NCBI GenBank assembly: GCA_028279345.1
Contig: JANQNY010000008.1
Span: 26,610 to 90,609, forward strand
Length of the DNA: 64,000 nt
Reading direction: 5' to 3'
Source of the DNA: Geminicoccaceae bacterium
GTDB lineage: Bacteria > Pseudomonadota > Alphaproteobacteria > Geminicoccales > Geminicoccaceae
Position 1 is the first letter of the stretch. Each line of letters opens with the position of its first letter. Both the position numbers and the translations under genes were made by a program. Below the pieces are notes generated by a model that made no database searches, was not told the DNA's origin, and was given only the letters and a program-made list of their open reading frames with translations. Shown piece after piece: positions 30,955-39,357 of the stretch.

Positions 30955-31530
30955 TCAGGGGCGCAGTTCGCTCGCGGTGAGCATCCTCGTGCCGCGGGCC
31001 ATCGCGACGACGCCGGCGCGGCTCACCTCTTCCGGCTCGAGCAGCCTCAAGAAACTGTCGATGTCCTCGCTCGAGCCGGTCACCTCGAAGGTCAGCGTCT
31101 CGAGCGTGCGATCGATCAGCCGGGCACCCATGAAGTCGGCGACGCGTAGCGCATCGATCAGCCGCGCGCGATCGCCCACGACCTTGGCGAGCGCCATCTC
31201 GCGCTCGACGACCTGGCCTTCGGTGGTGAGGTCTGCAAGTTGCCGCACGGGCACCTGCTTCGCCAACAGCGCCTTGATCTGCTCGATGATCTGCTCGGTG
31301 CCGGAGGTCACGATGGTGATCCGCGACAGGTGCTCGGCGCGGTCCACCTCGGCGACGGTCAGGCTGTCGATGTTGTAGCCGCGGCCGGAGAAGAGACCGA
31401 TCACGCGCGCCAACACGCCCGGCTCGTTGTCGACGAGAACCGCAATGGTGTGGCGCCGGGTCGTATCCTCGGCAATGCGTTGCTCGTAGAGCACCGGCGT
31501 CGGCTCCCGTTCAGACGAGCGGCATGCCAT
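30955..31530 (-). CDS. ilvN: Acetolactate synthase small subunit
   Basis: This regulatory subunit mediates valine feedback on acetolactate synthase. The ACT domain is HTIAVLVDNEPGVLARVIG and LFSGRGYNIDSLTV, followed by the C-terminal small-subunit domain (REMALAKV, GARLIDRTLETLTFEV). The start is uncertain. ATG 31530 overlaps the ilvB end by 20 bases and gives 191 residues. GTG 31494, preceded by GGGAG at a good distance and lying just after the ilvB stop, would give 179 and is equally credible. Confidence 0.93.
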   Translation of the reverse strand: MACRSSEREPTPVLYEQRIAEDTTRRHTIAVLVDNEPGVLARVIGLFSGRGYNIDSLTVAEVDRAEHLSRITIVTSGTEQIIEQIKALLAKQVPVRQLADLTTEGQVVEREMALAKVVGDRARLIDALRVADFMGARLIDRTLETLTFEVTGSSEDIDSFLRLLEPEEVSRAGVVAMARGTRMLTASELRP

Positions 31531-33301
31531 CCTCAGATCCCCGAACAGGTTCGTCCGGGTCCTCGGGCGACAGCATGATGTCGTTGTGGGCGGCACCGCC
31601 GGGGATCATGGGATAAACGTTCTCGGCACGATCCACGACGATGTCGCAAATGACCGGCCCGTCGACCGCCATCATCTCACGGATCACGTCGTCGAGCTCG
31701 TCGGGCGTCGTCGCCCGAAGCCCGACCGCGCCGAACGCTTCGGCGAGCTTCACGAAATCGGGCAGGCTGTCCATGTAGCTTTCGGCGTGCCGGTTGCCGT
31801 GGAAGAAGTCCTGCCACTGGCGCACCATGCCCATATAGCTGTTGTTGAGGATGAACGACTTCACCGGCAGCCGGTACTGCACCAGCGTCGACATCTCCTG
31901 CATGTTCATCACCCACGACGCCTCGCCGGCGATGTCGATGACGAGGCCCCCTGGCCGCGCCAGCTGCACGCCCATCGCGGCGGGCAGCCCGTAGCCCATC
32001 GTCCCGAGGCCGCCCGACGTCATCCAGCGGAATGGGTCCTCGAACTTGAAGTGCTGGGCCGCCCACATCTGATGCTGGCCGACCTCGGTCGTGATGTAGA
32101 CGTCCTCGTTCTTGGTCAGCTCGTAGAGCCGTTCGATGGCATGCTGCGGCTTGATCGAGGTCTCCGATTTCCGATAGCCGAGCGAGTTCCGCGACTGCCA
32201 GCCCCTGATCGTCTCCCACCAAGGGGCGATGCGCAGCGGGTCGGGCTGATGGCCGCGTTCACGCCAACGGGCGAGCATCGCCTTCAAGGCCTCGCCGCAG
32301 TCGGCGATGATCGGCAGCTGCACCTGGATGTTCTTGTTGATCGAGCTCGGGTCGATGTCGACGTGGATCTTGACGGAGTTCGGCGAGAAGCCGTCCAGGC
32401 GACCGGTCACGCGGTCATCGAAGCGCGCGCCGATGCAGATCATCAGATCGCATCCGTGCATCGCCATATTCGCTTCGTACGTACCGTGCATGCCGAGCAT
32501 GCCGATGAACAGGGGATCGCTCGCCGGAAAGGCGCCCAAGCCCATCAGCGTCTGGGTGATCGGATAGCCGGTTGCCCGCACGAGCGTGCGGAGGTCCTCG
32601 CAAGCCTCGGGACCGGCGTTGATCACCCCGCCGCCGACATAGAAGATCGGCCGGTGCGCACGCGCGATCAGGTCGACCGCCTGCTCGATGCGATCTGCGG
32701 CCGGCGTGCGCTTCGGCTGGTAGTGCCGGTGCGGCACGTCCTCGGGGGCGTGGTAGGGCGCCGGGCCGAGCGCTACGTCCTTGGGCAGATCGACGACTAC
32801 GGGACCCGGCCGCCCGGAACGCGCGACGTGGAACGCCTCGTGGATCGTGCGCGCCAGATCCTCCGGGTCCTTCACGAGATAATTGTGCTTGGTGCAGGGC
32901 CGCGTGATGCCGACGGTGTCCGCCTCCTGGAAGGCGTCGTTGCCGATCATGTGGGTGGGCACCTGTCCCGTCAGCACGACGATCGGCACGCTGTCCATGA
33001 GCGCGTCGGTGAGGCCCGTTACCGTGTTCGTAGCGCCAGGCCCGGAGGTGACGAGCACCACCCCCACCTTGCCCGAGGTCCGCGCATAGCCTTCGGCGGC
33101 GTGCACGGCCCCCTGCTCGTGGCGGACCAGGATGTGCTGCAGATGGTTCTGCTTGAAGATGGCATCATAAAGCGGAAGCACCGCGCCACCCGGATAGCCG
33201 AAGACGTGCTCTACGCCCTGATCCACGAGCGCCCGGAGCACCACCTCGGCGCCGTTCAGTTTGGGGGTAACAGGCGGAGCGAGATCGGGCGCGTCGCTCA
33301 T
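31511..33301 (-). CDS. ilvB: Acetolactate synthase large subunit
   Basis: This ThDP-dependent catalytic subunit condenses pyruvate units to acetolactate or forms acetohydroxybutyrate. It has 596 residues from ATG 33301, which has GGAG about 7 bases upstream; the frame is open to 33379 but without a start signal. The catalytic glutamate lies in ILVRHEQGAVHAAEGYAR. GDIAGEASWVMN-like DIAGEASWVMNMQE marks the ThDP-Mg segment, and FILNNSYMGMVRQWQ follows. It leads the ilvBNC operon, downstream of miaA on the same strand. Confidence 0.97.
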   Translation of the reverse strand: MSDAPDLAPPVTPKLNGAEVVLRALVDQGVEHVFGYPGGAVLPLYDAIFKQNHLQHILVRHEQGAVHAAEGYARTSGKVGVVLVTSGPGATNTVTGLTDALMDSVPIVVLTGQVPTHMIGNDAFQEADTVGITRPCTKHNYLVKDPEDLARTIHEAFHVARSGRPGPVVVDLPKDVALGPAPYHAPEDVPHRHYQPKRTPAADRIEQAVDLIARAHRPIFYVGGGVINAGPEACEDLRTLVRATGYPITQTLMGLGAFPASDPLFIGMLGMHGTYEANMAMHGCDLMICIGARFDDRVTGRLDGFSPNSVKIHVDIDPSSINKNIQVQLPIIADCGEALKAMLARWRERGHQPDPLRIAPWWETIRGWQSRNSLGYRKSETSIKPQHAIERLYELTKNEDVYITTEVGQHQMWAAQHFKFEDPFRWMTSGGLGTMGYGLPAAMGVQLARPGGLVIDIAGEASWVMNMQEMSTLVQYRLPVKSFILNNSYMGMVRQWQDFFHGNRHAESYMDSLPDFVKLAEAFGAVGLRATTPDELDDVIREMMAVDGPVICDIVVDRAENVYPMIPGGAAHNDIMLSPEDPDEPVRGSEDGMPLV

Positions 33302-33363
33302 GGCGCTCTCCGTTGGGCAGGCAGGCGTCGACCTGGTTGGTGGTGGCTTGGCATCATCGGCAC

Positions 33364-33378
33364 TGCTGCACTGCAGCA
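33364..33378. promoter_or_regulatory. 15-base palindrome upstream of ilvB
   Basis: TGCTGCA-C-TGCAGCA is a perfect inverted repeat centred about 70 bases before the ilvB start codon, in the gap after miaA. It could be an operator for the ilv operon. No leader peptide rich in Ile, Leu or Val is visible, so classical attenuation is not supported. Confidence 0.3.
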
Positions 33379-33452
33379 CCGCGGGGACCGCAGGCTAGTC
33401 GTGCTCAACGGCGTTGGTCAACAGCGCACCTGCTATCGGCTTCCGTCCTTCG

Positions 33453-34397
33453 TCAGCCTGCGACATCGCCGCGCAGCACCCGTGCTGCCAGCTCCTCGCC
33501 GGGGGTGGCGATCGCTGCCAGTTCCCGCAGCCGATGGCGCAGCCAAGTGCGCTGACGTTTGGCGTAGCGGCGAACCTTCACGACAGTCGCTGCTCGAGCG
33601 GAATTGAGACTAAGGTCGCCATCGAGATAGGCGCCGAACTCCCGCACCCCGTCCGCCTTGGCGAGCGGCGACGTTGTCCAGTTGTCGCCGCGGCGCCAGG
33701 CCTCCAGCTCGTCGAGCGCCCCAGCCTCCAGCATCGAGTCCAAGCGCCGCTCAATCCGGGGGCGCACCCGCTCCGACTGCAGCGCGAGCGCCAACCCACC
33801 GCGGTAGGCCGGCAACGCCGGCGGGGTGCGGCTCGCCTCGAAGCTCACGATCGACCGACCGGTGAGTTCGAGCACCTCGGCCGCCCGCAAGAGCCGCTGC
33901 GGGTCCTGCGGCAAACCTCTTGCGGCGAGTTCGGGGTCGTCCTGGCCCAGCGCCTTGGCGAAGCGGTCGCGACCAAGGGTCTCCAGTCGTCCCGCCAGAC
34001 GCTGACGTAGCGCCGGTGGTGTCCGCGGCACGTCCGGCAGGCCCCGTAGCAGCGCCTCGAGGTAGAACCCCGTGCCACCCACCACGACCGCGCGCCGAGG
34101 TTGAGCGAGGCAGACGGCGTCGACCGCCAACTCCAGCCAGTGCGCCACCGAGCATCGCTCTTCGTCGCCGAGCACGCCATAGAGCTCGTGCGGCACCCGC
34201 TCGCGATCTGCTTCGGTCGGCTGCGCGGTCAGGATCGGCAGGCTACGGTAGAGCTGGATGCTGTCGGCATTGACGATGACCCCGTTGCACCGTTCGGCGA
34301 GTGCCAGCGCGAGAGCCGACTTGCCGCTCGCGGTCGTCCCCGCGACGATGCAGAAGCCGCCTGGCTCGTCTACGCGAAGCAATCTGGAAAGCAGCAT
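33453..34397 (-). CDS. miaA: tRNA dimethylallyltransferase
   Basis: MiaA adds the dimethylallyl group to A37 of tRNAs reading UNN codons. It has 314 residues from ATG 34397. The P-loop is GTTASGKS, followed by VNADSIQLYRSLPILTAQPT and VVGGTGFYLEALLRGLPD, then the C-terminal KVRRYAKRQRTWLRHR zinc-lacking tail region. Its start codon overlaps the divergent serB start in CATG; TTG 34382 is the only nearby alternative. The much longer open frame to 34853 is antisense to serB and not credible. Confidence 0.94.
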   Translation of the reverse strand: MLLSRLLRVDEPGGFCIVAGTTASGKSALALALAERCNGVIVNADSIQLYRSLPILTAQPTEADRERVPHELYGVLGDEERCSVAHWLELAVDAVCLAQPRRAVVVGGTGFYLEALLRGLPDVPRTPPALRQRLAGRLETLGRDRFAKALGQDDPELAARGLPQDPQRLLRAAEVLELTGRSIVSFEASRTPPALPAYRGGLALALQSERVRPRIERRLDSMLEAGALDELEAWRRGDNWTTSPLAKADGVREFGAYLDGDLSLNSARAATVVKVRRYAKRQRTWLRHRLRELAAIATPGEELAARVLRGDVAG

Positions 34398-35283
34398 GGC
34401 CACTGTCGTCTGCCTGATCGCCAACCGCGCGACCATGCCGCTCACCGAGCACCTCGTCGAGCGGGCACGCCGGGCGCTGCCGGAGAGCGAGATCGAGTGG
34501 CTCGCTCGCGAGGAGGCGTGCGAGCTCGGCCCGATCGAGATCGAGCCGGCCACGGCGCAACGCGCCGTGCGGAACGCGCTGGACGATGCCCCCGTCGACG
34601 TGTGCGCGCTCCCCTTCGAAGGGCGAAGGAAGCGACTGCTCCTTGCCGACATGGACAGCACGATCCTCCAGGTCGAGTGCATCGACGAACTCGCCGATGT
34701 TTTGGGGATCGGCGAACGAATCGCCGCGATCACCGAGCGGACCATGAATGGGGAGCTCGACTTCGCCCAAGCGCTCGCCGAGCGCGTCGCCCTGCTGGCA
34801 GGCCTCGGGGTGGCGCAGGTCGACGCGGTCGCGGAAACGCGCACGCCGCTCACACCCGGTGCTCGAACCCTGGTTCAGACCATGCGCGCGCACGGCGCCC
34901 ACACGGTGCTGGTTTCGGGCGGTTTCACTTTATTCACCGAGCGTGTTCGCGCGCGCGTCGGCTTCGATGCGGATGAGGCCAACACGCTCGAGATCGCCGA
35001 CGGCCGGCTGACCGGCAAGGTCGTGCCGCCGGTGCTCGATCGGCATGCCAAGGCGCAGTCTCTGGCCCGGCATGCCACGGAACTCAGCCTGTCGTCCGAC
35101 GCGACCCTAGCGCTGGGCGATGGCGCCAACGACATCGCCATGCTGCAGGCCGCCGGCATGGGCGTCGCCTTCCGCGCGCATCAAACGGTTCGCGCGGCGG
35201 TGCCGCTGCGGCTCGACGTGGCTGATCTGACCGGTGTCCTGTTTCTTCAAGGCTACCGCCGGGACGAGTTCGCCGCGGACTGA
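34396..35283 (+). CDS. serB: Phosphoserine phosphatase
   Basis: SerB makes serine from phosphoserine, the last step of serine synthesis. It has 295 residues. The HAD motif I is LLADMDSTI, followed by VECIDELADVLG, motif II in VLVSGGFTLFTE, and motif III/IV LALGDGANDIAML. The ~85-residue N-terminal part matches the usual SerB leader domain. ATG 34396 has GGAAAG upstream, but that site and any promoter lie within miaA on the other strand. The 3' end overlaps the convergent DUF2061 gene by 31 bases. Confidence 0.95.
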   Translation: MATVVCLIANRATMPLTEHLVERARRALPESEIEWLAREEACELGPIEIEPATAQRAVRNALDDAPVDVCALPFEGRRKRLLLADMDSTILQVECIDELADVLGIGERIAAITERTMNGELDFAQALAERVALLAGLGVAQVDAVAETRTPLTPGARTLVQTMRAHGAHTVLVSGGFTLFTERVRARVGFDADEANTLEIADGRLTGKVVPPVLDRHAKAQSLARHATELSLSSDATLALGDGANDIAMLQAAGMGVAFRAHQTVRAAVPLRLDVADLTGVLFLQGYRRDEFAAD

Positions 35284-35498
35284 GCATCGTCGAGATGGAT
35301 GCGCCCCCAAGGGATGGCTAGCCACAGGCGCTCGTAGAAGACGTACGTCGTGAAGCCGATCGCCGCCAAGGAGAGCGACAAGCCGCCCGACTGCGTGATC
35401 GAGCCCGTGAAGAACCACCCGAGCAGGAAGCTCACCAGCAGGCCGAGCAGTTGCCAGCCAATCGCTTTGGTCGCCGTGCGAAGCCGCGTTTCACCCAT
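35253..35498 (-). CDS. DUF2061 small membrane protein
   Basis: The protein has 81 residues and two hydrophobic segments (WQLLGLLVSFLLGWFF and GGLSLSLAAIGFTTYVFY) followed by ERLWLAIPWGR. The opening RLRTATKAIGWQLLG is characteristic of DUF2061. The start is ATG 35498; a longer frame exists but has no family content. The last 31 bases overlap serB tail to tail. In other bacteria DUF2061 proteins are sometimes linked to assimilatory sulfate genes, but nothing here supports that. Confidence 0.8.
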   Translation of the reverse strand: MGETRLRTATKAIGWQLLGLLVSFLLGWFFTGSITQSGGLSLSLAAIGFTTYVFYERLWLAIPWGRIHLDDAQSAANSSRR

Positions 35499-35594
35499 GG
35501 CAGCCCAAGGATACCGCCTCACGCGGTACCGCTCGATGCGGAGACTGCGCACAAAACTCGACAACAAGCTCGCGTTTAAAGCAGACTGTCGAGA

Positions 35595-36461
35595 ATGCAC
35601 ACAAACGTTGAAATCTCTCGAACTGCACGTGCTGCGCTGTTCCGTGACCGGTTGGGCGATGCGCTCGAAGCGAGCCGCGAGCCGGCTGCGCGCATCGCGC
35701 GCGACGCCGGCATCGACCGCTCGACCCTCGCTCAGCTCTTGGGAGCCCAGACGCCACGGCTGCCTGGGGGCCACGCGCTCGCGGGCTTGGCCAAGGCCCT
35801 CGGCGTGACGACCGACTGGCTGCTCGGGCTTGTCGACGCGCCACAGCCGGCGACTGCCATTATCGATGCGTCGGTCCAGATCACCGACGTTCCCTTCGCG
35901 CCGGCCGACCAGAACCTCCTGTCCTGGTTGGAGGAGGCTCGCGGCTACAAGATCCGCCACGTGCCCCTTTCGCTGCCGGCGCTGGTCAAGACCGAAGCCG
36001 TGCTCCGGCACGAGTACGACGCCGCCGTCGGTCGGACCACCGAGCAGGCCATTGCCGACAGCGAGCGGCGACTTGCCTATGCACGCGAGGACGGCACCAA
36101 TTTCGAGGTGTGCATGCCTCGGCAGAGCGTCGAGGGCTTCGCGCGCGGCGAGCACATCTGGCGCAACCTCGACGCCGCCTCACGCCGAGCACAACTCCGC
36201 CAGATGGCGACGCTTCTAGACGAGCTCTACCCCGGCGTGCGCGTGCACCTGTTCGACTTCCGGCACATTCACGCGGTGCCGCTTACGGTGTTTGGTCCGC
36301 TGCGCGCCGCGATCTACGCCGGGCAGAGCTATCTCGTGTTCAACTCCGCCCAACACGTTCAGGCCCTCGCTTGGCGCTTCGATCAGCTCATCAGAGCAGC
36401 CGACGTTCAGGCCCACGAGGTGGCGGAGCACGCCGCCGCCTGGGCCGCCCGGGTACGCTGA
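35595..36461 (+). CDS. XRE-family transcriptional regulator
   Basis: The protein has 288 residues. An XRE helix-turn-helix lies near residues 15-70 (FRDRLGDALEASREPAARIARDAGIDRSTLAQLLG, then ALAGLAKALGVTTDWLLG). The remaining ~215 residues are a conserved-looking sensor or oligomerisation part (SWLEEARGYKIRHVP, LLDELYPGVRVHLFDF) that I do not recognise. The ribosome binding site is weak. It lies alone between the divergent DUF2061 gene and the convergent degP, so its target may be itself or a remote gene. Confidence 0.8.
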   Translation: MHTNVEISRTARAALFRDRLGDALEASREPAARIARDAGIDRSTLAQLLGAQTPRLPGGHALAGLAKALGVTTDWLLGLVDAPQPATAIIDASVQITDVPFAPADQNLLSWLEEARGYKIRHVPLSLPALVKTEAVLRHEYDAAVGRTTEQAIADSERRLAYAREDGTNFEVCMPRQSVEGFARGEHIWRNLDAASRRAQLRQMATLLDELYPGVRVHLFDFRHIHAVPLTVFGPLRAAIYAGQSYLVFNSAQHVQALAWRFDQLIRAADVQAHEVAEHAAAWAARVR

Positions 36462-36474
36462 CCACTCTCGGTGG

Positions 36475-38001
36475 TCAGGCCCGAAAGCGGACCACGACAA
36501 ACCGCGGATCGCCCTGGCGTTCGACGAGCATCAATACCGACGCTTTGCCATCGCTCTGCGCCTGGTTGACTGCGGCGACCAGCTCGGGTGGCGAGCCCAC
36601 CGGGTTCTGATCGATGTCGACGATCACGTCGCCCGCACGCAGCTGCTGGGCCTCGGCGGGCCCGCCCGGCTCGACGTCGATGATGACCAGGCCCTCGACA
36701 TCAGCCGGCAGCTCCAGCGATTGGCGAAGCTCAGGGGTAACCGTCGCCACCGTGATACCCAAGCTGGTGATCTCGGCGCGCGTCAGGGAGGGCTCCTCCC
36801 CTTCTTCCCCGCCAGAGCTCAGGCGCGCCAGCTCTTCGTCGCTCGGCAGCTCGCCCAGGGTCACCTCGACCTCTTCGGTCTCGCCACGCCGCCAGAGCTC
36901 GACCCTGACCTCTTTGCCGATCTCGGTTTCCGCGACGATCCGCGGCAAACCGCGCATGCGTTCGATCTTCTTACCGTCGAAGCTGACAATCACGTCGCCG
37001 GTGCGGATGTCGGATTCCGCGGCGGGGCCGCCGGGCGTCACGCTGGCGACCAGCGCACCTTCGGCATCAGGGAGGCCGAGGCTCTCGGCGATCTCGTCGG
37101 TGACCGACTGGATGCGAACGCCGAGCCAGCCACGCGCCACCCGCCCCGATTCTCGGAGGGACGCGATGACCGGGCGCGCCAGATTGCTCGGGATGGCGAA
37201 GCCGATGCCCACATTCCCGCCGGAAGGCGAGAAGATGGCGGTGTTCACGCCAAAAACCTTGCCGTCCATCGTGAAGCTCGGGCCGCCCGAATTGCCGCGA
37301 TTGATGGCCGCGTCGACCTGCACGAAGTCGTCATAGGGTCCGGCGCGAATGTCGCGACCGCGCGCCGAAACGATGCCGGAGGTTACGGTCGAGCCCAGAC
37401 CAAAGGGGTTGCCGATCGCGATGATCCAGTCGCCGACGCGAACCTCATCGCTGTCCGCCCACTCGAGATGAGGCAACGGCTCGTCGCTCTCGATCTTCAA
37501 GAGCGCGAGGTCGGTCTTGGGATCTCGCCCGATGAGGGTCGCCGGAAACTCGCTCTCGTCGCTCATGATGACGTTGATCTCGTCCGCCTCGGCGATGACG
37601 TGGTTGTTGGTCACCACATAGCCGTCTGGATCGATGATGAAGCCGGAGCCCAGCGACGAGGTCTCCGGGCGAGGCTCCTCGGGGTTCGGGCGTTGCTCGC
37701 GATCGAAGAACTCCCGGAAGAAGTCCTCGAAGGGTGAGCCGGGCGGGAACTGAGGCACAGGGAACTCTGGCCCCTCGACACCATCCGATTCTCTGCTCGT
37801 CGAGATATTGACGACGGCGGGAGCCACGGCCTCGACGAGGTCTGCAAACCCTTCAGCGGGTGGCATCGGCTGCGCCTGGACAGCCGGACCCGCGAGCACC
37901 AGTACCAGCCCCAAGAACGCGACGAGGGCCGCGCCGCGCCGCCACAACACTTCACCTCGCGGCCGGCGCACGCACTGCCGAAACGCTCCCGACATCACCA
38001 C
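36475..38001 (-). CDS. degP: Periplasmic Do/DegP-type serine protease
   Basis: This envelope quality-control protease/chaperone has 508 residues from GTG 38001. AAGGAGG lies 9 bases upstream; ATG 37995 is a close alternative. After a signal segment (ALVAFLGLVLVLAGPAVQA) comes the trypsin-like domain with His144 (TNNHVIA), Asp174 (KTDLALLK) and Ser248 (GNSGGP). Two PDZ domains follow, around residues 315-400 and 420-505. It precedes hflKC on the opposite end of the same strand, as in many alphaproteobacteria, so envelope proteolysis genes are grouped here. Confidence 0.94.
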   Translation of the reverse strand: MVMSGAFRQCVRRPRGEVLWRRGAALVAFLGLVLVLAGPAVQAQPMPPAEGFADLVEAVAPAVVNISTSRESDGVEGPEFPVPQFPPGSPFEDFFREFFDREQRPNPEEPRPETSSLGSGFIIDPDGYVVTNNHVIAEADEINVIMSDESEFPATLIGRDPKTDLALLKIESDEPLPHLEWADSDEVRVGDWIIAIGNPFGLGSTVTSGIVSARGRDIRAGPYDDFVQVDAAINRGNSGGPSFTMDGKVFGVNTAIFSPSGGNVGIGFAIPSNLARPVIASLRESGRVARGWLGVRIQSVTDEIAESLGLPDAEGALVASVTPGGPAAESDIRTGDVIVSFDGKKIERMRGLPRIVAETEIGKEVRVELWRRGETEEVEVTLGELPSDEELARLSSGGEEGEEPSLTRAEITSLGITVATVTPELRQSLELPADVEGLVIIDVEPGGPAEAQQLRAGDVIVDIDQNPVGSPPELVAAVNQAQSDGKASVLMLVERQGDPRFVVVRFRA

Positions 38002-38099
38002 GTGTGCTTTCCTCCTTACCTCTTCCGCAGTGACGCAGGCCAATCGCCGGACAAGCCACGCCCGGGCTCGCTCCGCGTTCGCATTAGGCCGCGGCGGCT

Positions 38100-38285
38100 T
38101 CAACCACGGACGAACCAGACCGCCACCACTCCGAACGCCATGGCGACAAGACCACCACGGCGCAAGAGCGCCGACGGCAGCGTCGACGCCTGCGCTGCCG
38201 CACGCTTCATACGATCAGGCATCGCCGCCCACAACAGCCCCTCGATCACTAAGACCAGAGCGAGGCCGACGACAAGGTCCGCCAC
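38100..38285 (-). CDS. DUF2065 small membrane protein
   Basis: The protein has 61 residues. Two hydrophobic segments (VVGLALVLVIEGLLWAAMP and GGLVAMAFGVVAVWFV) flank a basic loop (DRMKRAAAQ). This pattern is DUF2065, found next to hflC in many proteobacteria. It starts 26 bases after hflC on the same strand and ends 98 bases before degP, consistent with one hflK-hflC-DUF2065-degP transcript. Function unknown. Confidence 0.82.
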   Translation of the reverse strand: MADLVVGLALVLVIEGLLWAAMPDRMKRAAAQASTLPSALLRRGGLVAMAFGVVAVWFVRG

Positions 38286-38311
38286 GGATCAGCCGTCCGA
38301 CGACACCGGGG

Positions 38312-39355
38312 TCAGTTCGCCGTCGCCGGCGCACCGTTCGTCGGCAGGAGCCCAAGCGCCCGCTCGCCTAGCTGGTTGACGCTGCTGGGGTCGACCTCGG
38401 CAGGGCCGCTCTCTGGCGCTCGCGCCTCGGCGTCGCCGCCGGCGCCCTGGTCGTCGATCGGCGGCTCGCCTTCGATAGCCGCGGTCAACCCATCGAGCGC
38501 GCCGCCACCGAAGAACTTGAAGAAGTCCGACGAAGGCGACATCACGAACTGCGTGGTGTCGGCTCCCAAGGCGTTCTGATAGGCCTGCATCGACCGGTAG
38601 AACGCGAAGAACTCCGGATCTCGGCCGAACGCGTCGGCGAAGATTCGCACTGCTTCGGCATCGCCGTCACCGCGCAGGATCTCGGCATCGCGCTGCGCTT
38701 CGGCCAGCAACACCGAGCGCTCACGCTCGGCGCGGGCGCGGATCCGCTGGCCCAACTCGCCACCTTGCGCGCGCAATTCGCGCGCCTCGCGCTCGCGCTC
38801 GGTCTGCATGCGACGGAAGATCGCTTGGCTGTTCTCGGCCGGCAGGTCCGCGCGCTTGATGCGAATGTCGACGACATCGATACCGTACTGCCCCAGCGCC
38901 ACGTTGGCACGCTCCTCGATCCGGCTCATGAGCTCGTCACGGTCCGCAGACAGCACAGAGAACAGAGGTACTTCGCCGAGCACGTTGCGCATCGACGAAT
39001 TGAGGATCGGCTGCATCTGACCTTGCAGCGCATCCTCCGTCCGCACGCGCTGATAGAACAGCTCGGGATCGGTGATCCGGTATCGCGCAAAGCTGTCGAC
39101 GACGAGCCGCTTCCGGTCGCCGAGGATCAGCTCCTGCGGTTGGACGTCGAAGGCCAGCACGCGGCGATCGATGTAGATCACCGTGTCGATGAGCGGCACC
39201 TTGAAGTGCAGCCCGGCGTCCTGGACCGACCGTTGGACGGCGCCGAAGCGCAGGACCAAAGCCTGCTGCGCCTCGTTGACGATGAACGCCGATGCGAAAG
39301 CGGTGACGGTCAGCGCCGCAGCAACGGCGAGCCCGATGAGCGTCCTGCGTTGCAT
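38312..39355 (-). CDS. hflC: HflC, FtsH protease modulator
   Basis: HflC is an SPFH-domain membrane protein that forms a large cage with HflK around FtsH. It has 347 residues with an N-terminal membrane anchor (LIGLAVAAALTVTAFASAFIV). QALVLRFGAVQRSVQDAGLHFKVPLID is the SPFH start, followed by the ERERxAxELRAQG coiled coil. The ~60-residue tail rich in acidic and Gly residues is longer than in E. coli. It begins 2 bases after hflK ends. Confidence 0.95.
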   Translation of the reverse strand: MQRRTLIGLAVAAALTVTAFASAFIVNEAQQALVLRFGAVQRSVQDAGLHFKVPLIDTVIYIDRRVLAFDVQPQELILGDRKRLVVDSFARYRITDPELFYQRVRTEDALQGQMQPILNSSMRNVLGEVPLFSVLSADRDELMSRIEERANVALGQYGIDVVDIRIKRADLPAENSQAIFRRMQTEREREARELRAQGGELGQRIRARAERERSVLLAEAQRDAEILRGDGDAEAVRIFADAFGRDPEFFAFYRSMQAYQNALGADTTQFVMSPSSDFFKFFGGGALDGLTAAIEGEPPIDDQGAGGDAEARAPESGPAEVDPSSVNQLGERALGLLPTNGAPATAN

Positions 39356-39357
39356 AT

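Noticed and set aside
31586..33607. A 673-residue plus-strand open frame
   Set aside because: It mirrors ilvB, which has complete motifs on the other strand.
34398..34853. N-terminal extension of miaA to 34853
   Set aside because: The added part is antisense to serB, is Ser/Arg-rich and precedes the normal MiaA P-loop by far too much.
36292..37737. A 481-residue plus-strand open frame
   Set aside because: It is antisense to degP, whose catalytic triad and PDZ domains are clear.
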